A DNA stretch of 48,938 nucleotides from Opitutaceae bacterium (GTDB lineage Bacteria; Verrucomicrobiota; Verrucomicrobiia; Opitutales; Opitutaceae): NCBI GenBank assembly GCA_027485815.1, contig JAIXQE010000112.1:1-48938 (forward strand), in the 5' to 3' direction. Shown in pieces: positions 31,741-38,851 of the stretch. The stretch's first letter is position 1. Each line of letters opens with the position of its first letter. The notes below the pieces were generated by a model. The model did not search any database, was not told where the DNA came from, and saw nothing but the letters and a program-made list of their open reading frames with translations. The position numbers and the translations under genes were made by a program.

Positions 31741-33291
31741 TCAGCGGGCCCCGACCACGTGCAGTTCCACCCACACGATTGCCTCGGCCGGTCCGTCGTC
31801 CTCCTGCGCCAGCCGGACCTCGTTCAGGCCGGCCCGCACGGACCCCGGCGGGCAGGCAAAACGCAGCGCCCGGCCCACCCCACCGAGGGTGGTCACCTCC
31901 TCGCGGTCCGGTCCCACGGCCAGCGGTCGGCCATTCAGGGTCACCTGCAGCCGGGCCGTGGCCGCCGTTGCGCTGGGCGCCAAGCCAGCCACCAGCCACG
32001 CCGCGCCGTCCCCGGCGCCCGGGCCGGCCGCCACGTGAACGGTGCCGCCGGGCCGGCCGGAAAGCGGCAGTTGCACGCCGGTGGGGAATCCCCGCGGGGC
32101 GGTGTCGATGTAGGTCACCACGTGGCGCCGCTCGCGGCCCGCCAGCGCCGCGGGCTCCAGCCCCTCCCGCAGCAACCGCCCGTAATCTGCCGCGCTCACC
32201 GGTCGCGTCTGGCTGTCCATCCAGTTGAACAGGTAGATCCCTTCCGCCCCCTCGTGCCACATCTGGGCGGCGAACCCGCGCAGGGCGGCAAGATCCAGCG
32301 GGACACTCTTGCCCAACGGGTAGGCGCGGAGGTTGTGTTCCACGCCGGGCAGGAAGGCGACGCCCGGGGCCGCCGCGGCGAGGCGCGCCCGCCACTCGCC
32401 CGTGGGCAACACGAAGTCCGAGGTCGACCAGTAGGGCGAGGCGACTACGAGATCGACCAGCCCCTCGCGGGCCCACGCGACGGCGTCCATCCCGAGGCCC
32501 GCGGCGGCGTCGGGGTGGCTCGGCACGCGCACGCCGAGGAGAATCGACCGGCCGCGGCGGGCACCCCACTCGCGGGTTAGCCGCCGCGCCTCGCGCACGA
32601 TCCCAGTCAGGTGGTGGGCCTCCTCCGTCTCGCGGCCGGGCGTGAGGTGGTGGCCGAAGCGCATCCAGTCGAGCTCCAGGCCGTCGGGGGCGTAGCGTTC
32701 GAGGAGTTCCCGCAGGAAATCGAGGACGTGCGCGCGCACTTCCGGGTGGCGGAAGTTCAGCGCGCCGTTGGCCGAGGGGGGGAATGGCCCGTCCGGCTGG
32801 CGCCGGAACTCCCGGTGGCGCCGCCAGAATTCCGAGTGCATGAAGTTGGCCGGATCGTCGACGGAGTGCGCGTCGTTCATCCGCATCGTCAGCCACGGGG
32901 ACAGGCCGCGGTTCCGGGCGCGGTCGATCCACACCGCGTAAGGGTCGAGGCCGGCCGCGTCGAGGCGGCGGGCGTTCCGCGGCCAGAGGTGGTCCGGCTC
33001 GCGGCCGTTCACCGGGTCCCAGATCGCCTCGCGGGTCCGGCTACGAAAGCTGGCCCGCATCGCGTTGGGATTAAGGAACAGGTGCGTGACCCGCGTGCCG
33101 GCATACTGGTCCACCCACGCGTGCAGGCCGGCGAGGGTCATCTCCTCGGGCGGGCGCGAGCCGAAAAAGTGACTGTTATCCTCGTTCACGACGAGCATCC
33201 CCCGCAGGGCGGGCGGAGTCTCGGCGGCGGGGACAGGGAGGACAGCGAGGGCGGCCAGCAGCAGGCCGGCGAGGCGGGGGAGGGCGGGCAT
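31741..33291 (-). CDS. Secreted TIM-barrel glycosidase-like protein
   Basis: Protein of 516 residues with a signal peptide (LAGLLLAALAVLPVPAAE). I cannot assign a named GH family. The central part (about 30-370) looks like a glycosidase-type TIM barrel: RVTHLFLNPNAMRASF, LSPWLTMRMNDAHS, LNFRHPEVRAHVLDFLRELL, YAPDGLELDWMRFGHHL (possible acidic active-site residues), LVDLVVASPYWS and IYLFNWMDS. The C-terminal 120 residues are a beta-rich domain. It resembles uncharacterised planctomycete and verrucomicrobial secreted proteins. The neighbouring pectate lyase-like protein and dienelactone hydrolase suggest carbohydrate breakdown. It is upstream of the desaturase on the same strand but 131 bp apart. 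Confidence 0.65.
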   Translation of the reverse strand: MPALPRLAGLLLAALAVLPVPAAETPPALRGMLVVNEDNSHFFGSRPPEEMTLAGLHAWVDQYAGTRVTHLFLNPNAMRASFRSRTREAIWDPVNGREPDHLWPRNARRLDAAGLDPYAVWIDRARNRGLSPWLTMRMNDAHSVDDPANFMHSEFWRRHREFRRQPDGPFPPSANGALNFRHPEVRAHVLDFLRELLERYAPDGLELDWMRFGHHLTPGRETEEAHHLTGIVREARRLTREWGARRGRSILLGVRVPSHPDAAAGLGMDAVAWAREGLVDLVVASPYWSTSDFVLPTGEWRARLAAAAPGVAFLPGVEHNLRAYPLGKSVPLDLAALRGFAAQMWHEGAEGIYLFNWMDSQTRPVSAADYGRLLREGLEPAALAGRERRHVVTYIDTAPRGFPTGVQLPLSGRPGGTVHVAAGPGAGDGAAWLVAGLAPSATAATARLQVTLNGRPLAVGPDREEVTTLGGVGRALRFACPPGSVRAGLNEVRLAQEDDGPAEAIVWVELHVVGAR

Positions 33292-33344
33292 CCGCCTTCA
33301 GCCGAAGCGGTTCCGCGCGCGGCGCAAGGCCGATCCGCCGGCGG

Positions 33345-34139
33345 TCAGAGGCGGCCGAGGATCGCCTTCACGCGGGTCCAGGCCTCGGCGCGGGCGCGCT
33401 TGTTCGCGTCGGACCCCGCCGGATCCTCGCCCGCGCGCATGAACCCGTGGCCGGCGCCGGCGTAGGTGACAGGCTCGAAGAAGCGTTGCGCGGCCTTCAT
33501 CGCCTGCTCGGTCGCGGGCAGGCCGGCGTTGATGCGGGCGTCGTTCTCCGCGTAGAAGCCATAGACCGGGGCCTTGATCCGGGATACCGCGGCGGCTTCC
33601 GGACCGGACCCGTAGAACACCAGGCCGGCGGCGATCGCGGGGTTGTGGGTCGCGTAAAGGAAGGTCTTGGCCCCGCCCCAGCAGAAGCCGCCGACGACCA
33701 CCTTGCCCGAGCACGCGTCGAGGGCGCGCACGTGCTTCACCGCCGCGTCGAGGTCGGCGTCGATCTGCGCCTGCGGCAGGCCTTGGATCTTCGCCCGCGC
33801 GCCATCGGGGCCGCCGAGGCTCTCGGTGCCGCCGCCGTTCGGGCCCGTCCCCGAGAGGAAATCCGGCGCGATGGCGATGTAGCCGGCCGCCGCGAACTGG
33901 TCGACCATCCCGCGCACCCAGTCGGTGAGTCCGAAGATCTCGTGGATCAGCACCACCGCGGTCGCCTTGCCCTTCGCCTCGGGGAACCCGAGGAAGCAGC
34001 GGACCTGGCGGTCGCCGTGCTTGAGGGTGACCCACTCGAGGTGGCGGGGCGACTGCTCGAGCCGCGCCTTGGCCCAGTCCTGGGCGGCGGCGGTTCCGGC
34101 GGAGAGGGCGAGGGCGGCGGCGAGGAGGAGGATTTTCAT
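33345..34139 (-). CDS. Secreted dienelactone hydrolase-family protein
   Basis: Alpha/beta hydrolase of 264 residues with a cleaved signal peptide (KILLLAAALALSAGTAAAQ). Dienelactone hydrolase features: VVLIHEIFGLTDWVRGMVDQ, YIAIAPDFLSG, the nucleophile elbow VVGGFCWGGAKTFLYA with Cys as nucleophile, the acid in YGFYAENDARI, and the catalytic His in YAGAGHGFMRA. The Cys-His-Asp triad is complete. Real substrates of the secreted members are usually not dienelactones; an esterase role on carbohydrate or lipid esters is likely. It is divergent from the pectate-lyase gene (119 bp). Confidence 0.9.
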   Translation of the reverse strand: MKILLLAAALALSAGTAAAQDWAKARLEQSPRHLEWVTLKHGDRQVRCFLGFPEAKGKATAVVLIHEIFGLTDWVRGMVDQFAAAGYIAIAPDFLSGTGPNGGGTESLGGPDGARAKIQGLPQAQIDADLDAAVKHVRALDACSGKVVVGGFCWGGAKTFLYATHNPAIAAGLVFYGSGPEAAAVSRIKAPVYGFYAENDARINAGLPATEQAMKAAQRFFEPVTYAGAGHGFMRAGEDPAGSDANKRARAEAWTRVKAILGRL

Positions 34140-34163
34140 CGGGGGCACGGGGTGGTTGCGGGG

Positions 34164-34191
34164 AGGCAAGCGGGACCCGGCCTCGACGCAA
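34164..34191 (-). promoter_or_regulatory. Twin TTGC boxes upstream of the dienelactone hydrolase gene
   Basis: On the minus strand TTGCGT (34191-34186) and TTGCCT (34169-34164) are 16 bp apart, 24 bp before the ATG, in the divergent region shared with the pectate-lyase gene. Confidence 0.35.
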
Positions 34192-34258
34192 GGCGGGACC
34201 GTGAAAGCCTCGCCAGCCCGTCACCTCCGACCCAGCTTAGCGTCTTCCCCCGCCGTCC

Positions 34259-35764
34259 ATGCGCTTCGCCACCCTGCTTGCCCCCCGGTTTGTCCTGACG
34301 CTTGCCGCCGCCACGTCCGTCCTCGCCGCTGCGCCCGCCCCGGCGCCGTTGGCGGAGGAGGCGCGCGCCGGTCTCGCGCGCGCGACTACCTTTCTCCGCA
34401 GTCTGAACACCGGGGGCGGCTACCTCTGGCGCTACTCGCCCGACCTCCGGGAGCGGGCCGGGGAAAACACCGCCACCCCGACGCAGATCTGGGTCCAGCC
34501 CCCGGGCACGCCCGCGGTCGGCCAGGCCTTCCTGCGGGCGTGGGAAGTGACCGGCGACCCCGCCTACCTCGACGCCGCGCAGGCCGCCGCGGATGCCCTC
34601 GCCACCGGGCAGTTGGAATCGGGCGGCTGGGATTACCTGATCGAGTTCGACCCCGCGCTCGCCTCCGCGTGGTACCGACGGACCGATGTCGGCCGGATTC
34701 CGCCCGCCGAGGGGGCGAAGCGGAAGAACACGACCACCTTCGACGACGACAACACCCAGAGCGCGCTGCGGTTGCTGGTGGCGGTGGTGGCCGCCTCCCC
34801 CGCGCCGGGCGGCGAGCGGGAGGCCCGCCTGCGCGCGGCCCGCGACTACGGGCTCCGACGCCTGCTCGAGGCACAGCGCCCTAACGGCGGCTGGCCGCAG
34901 CGCTGGAATGGGCAGCGCGTCGACCCCGCCGATTATCCGGTCCGACCCGCCCGCTTCCCGGCGGATTACCCCCGCGAGTACCCGAAGACCAACTACAACG
35001 GGCACTACACCCTCAACGACAACACGCAGCGCGACTGCATCCTGACCCTCCTGGAGGCGGCGCGCGCGACCGGGAACCCGGAGTACCGCGCGGCGGCGCT
35101 GCGCGGCGTCGACTTCCTCCTGCTCGCGCAACTGCCCGAGCCGCAGCCCGTCTGGGCCCAGCAGTACAACCCGCAGCTCGAGCCCGCGTGGGCCCGCGCC
35201 TTCGAACCGCCCAGCGTCTGTTCGGGCGAGAGCGTCGGCGCCCTCCGGCTGCTGATCGAGATGCACGTCGAGACGGGGGACCCCCGTTACCTCGAGCCGG
35301 TGCCGCGCGCGCTGGCCTGGTTTGACCGCTCCGCCCTCGCATCCGGCCGTTGGGCCCGGATGTACGAACTGGGGACCAACCGGCCGATCTACGGGGACCG
35401 CGACGGCAAGATCAAGTACCGCCTCGAGGACCTCAGCGAGGAGCGCCGCACCGGGTACTCGTGGGAGAGCGATTACGGCGTCCCCAGTCTCCGCCGGCAG
35501 TATGAGGAGGTCCGCACCAAGGGTCGCGACGCCCTGCTGGCGCAGCGCCGGGCCGCCGAGGAGAAGGCGCGTTCCGCCGCTCGGCGTGCCGCTGAGGCCC
35601 GCGCCCTCGAGCCCAAGGTGCGCGCCGCGCTGGCCGCCCTCGACGCCGAGGGCCGCTGGCTCGCGCCGGCCGGCCGTCGCTCCGCCGGCCCCTGGATCAC
35701 CACGTCCGCCTACCTCGCCAACGCCCGCGTGCTGTGCGACTACCTCGCGGCGGTCCGTCCCTGA
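34259..35764 (+). CDS. Secreted pectate lyase-like protein (PL10 family)
   Basis: Protein of 501 residues with a signal peptide (about 1-25). It matches the PL10 pectate lyase pattern, an alpha/alpha-toroid: GGYLWRYSPDLRERAG, TPTQIWVQPPGTPAVGQAFL, LESGGWDYLIEF, TTFDDDNTQSALRLLV with the Asp cluster, EAQRPNGGWPQRWNG, NYNGHYTLNDNTQRDCI, YNPQLEPAWARAFEPPSVC and SGESVGALRLLIEM. It would cleave polygalacturonate by beta-elimination. There is a C-terminal coiled-coil-like extension (about 420-465, Ala/Arg/Glu-rich) not usual in PL10. It is divergent from the dienelactone hydrolase gene and may share regulation. Real substrate might be another uronic polymer. Confidence 0.8.
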   Translation: MRFATLLAPRFVLTLAAATSVLAAAPAPAPLAEEARAGLARATTFLRSLNTGGGYLWRYSPDLRERAGENTATPTQIWVQPPGTPAVGQAFLRAWEVTGDPAYLDAAQAAADALATGQLESGGWDYLIEFDPALASAWYRRTDVGRIPPAEGAKRKNTTTFDDDNTQSALRLLVAVVAASPAPGGEREARLRAARDYGLRRLLEAQRPNGGWPQRWNGQRVDPADYPVRPARFPADYPREYPKTNYNGHYTLNDNTQRDCILTLLEAARATGNPEYRAAALRGVDFLLLAQLPEPQPVWAQQYNPQLEPAWARAFEPPSVCSGESVGALRLLIEMHVETGDPRYLEPVPRALAWFDRSALASGRWARMYELGTNRPIYGDRDGKIKYRLEDLSEERRTGYSWESDYGVPSLRRQYEEVRTKGRDALLAQRRAAEEKARSAARRAAEARALEPKVRAALAALDAEGRWLAPAGRRSAGPWITTSAYLANARVLCDYLAAVRP

Positions 35765-35816
35765 GTCCAGCTGAGTCAGGCCGAAGTCGCCGCTCGGCCG
35801 CCTCCGCCGGGGCGAT

Positions 35817-38219
35817 TCAGCGGTAGAGCAGGGCCCGTTCGCGGCGGGCCGCGAAGTCGCGCAGGCCGGGTTCCCACGCCGCCTTGATCCGTGCGAGGGG
35901 TTCCCCGCGCCGGATCGCGTCCAGCGTCGCGTCGTCGCCCAGCAGGCGGCCCATCGCGTCGACGTTGAACTCCGCCGGGTACAGCCGCCGCAGGGCGAGC
36001 GCCAGCTCGAGGCCGACGTCAACGACTGGGCAGGCCGCGCGGTCCGTGAGGATCACGCGGACGCCGCCGCACTCGCGGTCCTTGTGCTTCAGGGCCGAGG
36101 CGGGGCCGGGATAGAAGTCCATCGAGGGCGTGAAGCGCACGGGCTCGAAGCGCACGCCGGGCAACCCGCGCGCGTTCAGTTCGGCCGCGAGGCGGACGCC
36201 ATCCACGAACGGCGCGCCGACCTGCTCAAAGGGCCGGATCGTGCCGCGCCCCATCGAGATCACGGTGCTCTCCAGCAAGCAGAGCCCGGGGTAGAGCGTG
36301 GCTGCGGTGAGGCTGCGCATCGAGGGCGACGGGTTCACCCAGCCGAGGCCGGTTTCGTCGAACCAGCGGTCGCGCGACCAGTTCGCGCAGCGGACGACCT
36401 CGAGGTTCGCGCCGAAGGCCCGCTCCGCGTTGAAGAACACCGCCAGCTCCCCGAGGGTCATCCCGTGGCGCACCGGCATCGGATGAAAGCCGATGAAGCT
36501 CGGCGGCCGCGTCATCACCGGGCCCTCCCAGCGCGCGCCGGTGATTGGGTTGACCCGGTCGAGGATCATCAGGCGCTTGCCCGCCCGCGCCACCGCCTCC
36601 AGCGCTGCACCCACCGTCGCCGAATAGGTGTAGAACCGCGCGCCGATGTCCTGCAGGTCCACCAGCAGCACATCCAGGTCCCGCAGGTGCTCCGCCTTCG
36701 GCGCGTGGGCGCGGATGACGGCTTGGTCGTGCTCGGCGGCGGACATTCCGGGGGCGCGGCGCGGGGTCTCGCCGTAGAGGCTGTAGACGGGCAGGCCAGT
36801 CTTCTCGTCCACGGTGTCGCCGACCTTCTCGTCGGCGGTGCCGCGGATGCCGTGCTCGGGGCTGAAGAGCGCGGTGAGCTTCACCCCGGGCGCGCCGTGC
36901 AGGAGGTCGATCGTGGAACGGCCCTGCCGGTCGCGTCCGCTGGGGTTGGTGATGAGGCCGACGCGCAGCCCGCGCAGGCGCGCGAAGTCCTCCGCCACGA
37001 GCACGTCGATCCCGTTGCGCACGGCGTCCCGGTCGAGGCCCATCGCCTCCGCCGCGAGGGTCGCGATCTCGCGGCGGATCGGGGTGGAGTCGCCCTTGCC
37101 GTCGGGGTGGACGCGGTTCGCGAGGAAGATGACGAACGCGCCGGAGCCGGGGTCGATCCACACGCTGGTGCCGGTCCAACCCGTGTGCCCGAAGCTGCGG
37201 CCGGCGGGGAACCAGCGGCCACGCGGCCCCGAGTACGGAGTGTCGATATCCCAGCCGAGGCCGCGCCGGGCGGAGCCGTCGTTCTGCACCCGGGTCATTT
37301 CCGCGACGCTCTCGGGCCGGAGGATGCGCACGCCGTCGAGCGTGCCGCGGCCGAGGATCATCCGGCAGAAGCGCGCGAGGTCGGCGGCCGTGAGGAAGAG
37401 CCCCGCGTGGCCGGCGACGCCGCCCATCCGCCGCGCCGTGGGATCGTGGACCTCCCCGTGGATCATCCGGCCCCCGACCTGCTCGGTGGGGGCGATGCGG
37501 TCGCGGCGCGCGGCGGCGGGCCGGAACCCGGTGTCGCGCATGCCGAGGGGCCCGAAGATCTCCGCCTCGCAATAGGCGTCGAGCGGCCGGCCGTCCGCGA
37601 TCCGCACGATTTCCCCAAGGAGGATGAAGTTGATGTCGCTGTAGACGAAGCGGCTGTCCGGCGCCTGCTGGAGCCGTTCCGCGCACGCGCGCTCGATCGC
37701 GGCGGCGGTGCCCTCCCAGGCCGGCGTGGCGGGGATCCCGGGGCGCAGGCCGGACAAGTGGGTGAGCAGGTGGCGGACGGTGACCCGCTCCTTGCCGTGC
37801 TGGGCGAAGGCGGGGAGGTAGCGGGCGACGGGGGCGTCGAGCTCGAGGCGGCCGCGCTCCACCAGCTGCATCACCGCCGTGGTGGTGGCGATCACCTTGG
37901 TCAGCGAGGCCGCGTCGTAGATCGTGTCCTCGGTCGCCGGGGCGGGGGCGGGCACCAGCGCGCGTTGGCCATAGGTGCGGCGGTAGGTTTCGCCCGCGCG
38001 TTCCAGCCAGAGGACGCCGCCGGGAATCTTGCGGTCGGCGATCGCCCGGTCGACGGCCGCGTCGATGGCCGTGAGTTTCTCCGGGAGGAACGGGACGCGC
38101 GCGGTCGCAGGTGCGGGCGTCGCGGGGGCGACGGCGGGGGGCGGCGGCGTGCCGCAACCGGCGAGGAGGGCGAGGCCGAGCAGGGCGGGCAGCCGGAGGG
38201 GAACGCGGGGACCGGGCAT
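35817..38219 (-). CDS. Beta-lactamase-fold hydrolase fused to NamZ-type exo-beta-N-acetylmuramidase (lipoprotein)
   Basis: Protein of 800 residues with a lipoprotein signal (LGLALLAGC, start ATG 38219). Residues about 45-400 form a class C beta-lactamase/penicillin-binding fold: catalytic SLTK in DAASLTKVIATTTAVMQL, YSDINF in place of YxN, and GHTGWTGTSVW as the third motif. Residues about 415-800 form a DUF1343/NamZ domain: RVGLITNPSGRDRQGRSTID, FSPEHGIRGTADEKVGD, VDLQDIGARFYTYSAT, and GLGWVNPSPSMRSLTAATLY. In Bacillus subtilis the two activities are separate neighbouring proteins, AmiE and NamZ, in peptidoglycan-fragment recovery. Here one polypeptide could trim muropeptides at the outer membrane or periplasm. 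The alternative for the first domain is an esterase or D-aminopeptidase. Confidence 0.85.
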   Translation of the reverse strand: MPGPRVPLRLPALLGLALLAGCGTPPPPAVAPATPAPATARVPFLPEKLTAIDAAVDRAIADRKIPGGVLWLERAGETYRRTYGQRALVPAPAPATEDTIYDAASLTKVIATTTAVMQLVERGRLELDAPVARYLPAFAQHGKERVTVRHLLTHLSGLRPGIPATPAWEGTAAAIERACAERLQQAPDSRFVYSDINFILLGEIVRIADGRPLDAYCEAEIFGPLGMRDTGFRPAAARRDRIAPTEQVGGRMIHGEVHDPTARRMGGVAGHAGLFLTAADLARFCRMILGRGTLDGVRILRPESVAEMTRVQNDGSARRGLGWDIDTPYSGPRGRWFPAGRSFGHTGWTGTSVWIDPGSGAFVIFLANRVHPDGKGDSTPIRREIATLAAEAMGLDRDAVRNGIDVLVAEDFARLRGLRVGLITNPSGRDRQGRSTIDLLHGAPGVKLTALFSPEHGIRGTADEKVGDTVDEKTGLPVYSLYGETPRRAPGMSAAEHDQAVIRAHAPKAEHLRDLDVLLVDLQDIGARFYTYSATVGAALEAVARAGKRLMILDRVNPITGARWEGPVMTRPPSFIGFHPMPVRHGMTLGELAVFFNAERAFGANLEVVRCANWSRDRWFDETGLGWVNPSPSMRSLTAATLYPGLCLLESTVISMGRGTIRPFEQVGAPFVDGVRLAAELNARGLPGVRFEPVRFTPSMDFYPGPASALKHKDRECGGVRVILTDRAACPVVDVGLELALALRRLYPAEFNVDAMGRLLGDDATLDAIRRGEPLARIKAAWEPGLRDFAARRERALLYR

Positions 38220-38349
38220 TCCGCGAGGCAAGGCGTCGTGGGCGGCGGAGTCGAGGCTGCAGCCGGGGGGCGGTTCCAGATTGCGGTTGCCCTTGCCCGA
38301 TCCGGTGCGGTTTTCTTCGGGCGTTTCCCACAACTTACCCAGTAATCCC

Positions 38350-38775
38350 ATGAAGTTCCGTGCCCTGCTGACCACCCTTGCCCTCGCCCTCCTTGCCGGT
38401 CCCTTGGCGGCCGACGAAACCGAGCTGGGCGCCAAGATGGAGAAGATGGGCGGCGCCTTCCGTGCGCTCCGCCGTCAGATCTCCGACGCCTCCAAGAATG
38501 CCGACTCCCTGGCCAAGCTGGCGGTGATCCGCCAGAACGCCGAGGCTTCGGCGAAGCTCGATCCGGCGATGACCAAGGACATCCCGGCCGCGAAGCAGAA
38601 GGAGTTCGTCGCGCGCTACCAGGCCGAGATGAAGAAGTTCCTCGAGCTCACGGCCAAGGTGGAGGCGGCCCTCAAGGCCAACAACAACGCCGAGGCGGCC
38701 AAGCTCGTGAGCCAGCTCGCCGATGCGCAGAAGGCGGGCCACAAGGAGTTCAAGAAGGAAGACAAGAAGAAGTAA
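38350..38775 (+). CDS. Cytochrome b562-family periplasmic protein
   Basis: Protein of 141 residues with a signal peptide (ALLTTLALALLAGPLAA) and an all-helical mature part of about 120 residues. The pattern fits cytochrome b562: a Met near the mature N-terminus (GAKMEKMGGAFRALRRQ), the second helix with AVIRQNAEASAKLDP, and the C-terminal ADAQKAGHKEFKKEDKKK holding a His in the heme-ligand position. Met/His ligation is therefore plausible, though the family also includes members that may not bind heme. It is a single-gene unit ended by a strong intrinsic terminator. Upstream, three consecutive TTGC hexamers (38281-38298) precede it. Confidence 0.75.
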   Translation: MKFRALLTTLALALLAGPLAADETELGAKMEKMGGAFRALRRQISDASKNADSLAKLAVIRQNAEASAKLDPAMTKDIPAAKQKEFVARYQAEMKKFLELTAKVEAALKANNNAEAAKLVSQLADAQKAGHKEFKKEDKKK

Positions 38776-38803
38776 GGCCGCGTCCGACGCGTCCCCCGTT
38801 TCC

Positions 38804-38832
38804 GCCGCCGGCCCCGCGCCGGCGGCTTTTTT
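38804..38832 (+). terminator. Rho-independent terminator after the b562-like gene
   Basis: A perfect 9-bp stem, GCCGCCGGC (38804-38812) with GCCGGCGGC (38818-38826), loop CCCGC, followed by six T (38827-38832). It lies 29 bp after the stop of the b562-like gene and before the convergent FAD oxidoreductase gene. This is the clearest terminator in the window. Confidence 0.9.
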
Positions 38833-38851
38833 ACGGCTGGTTCCCGCCCGC

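Noticed and set aside
36084-38345. Plus-strand open frame of 753 codons opposite the NamZ fusion gene
   Set aside because: No motif, signal or family resemblance; typical antisense frame in a GC-rich gene.
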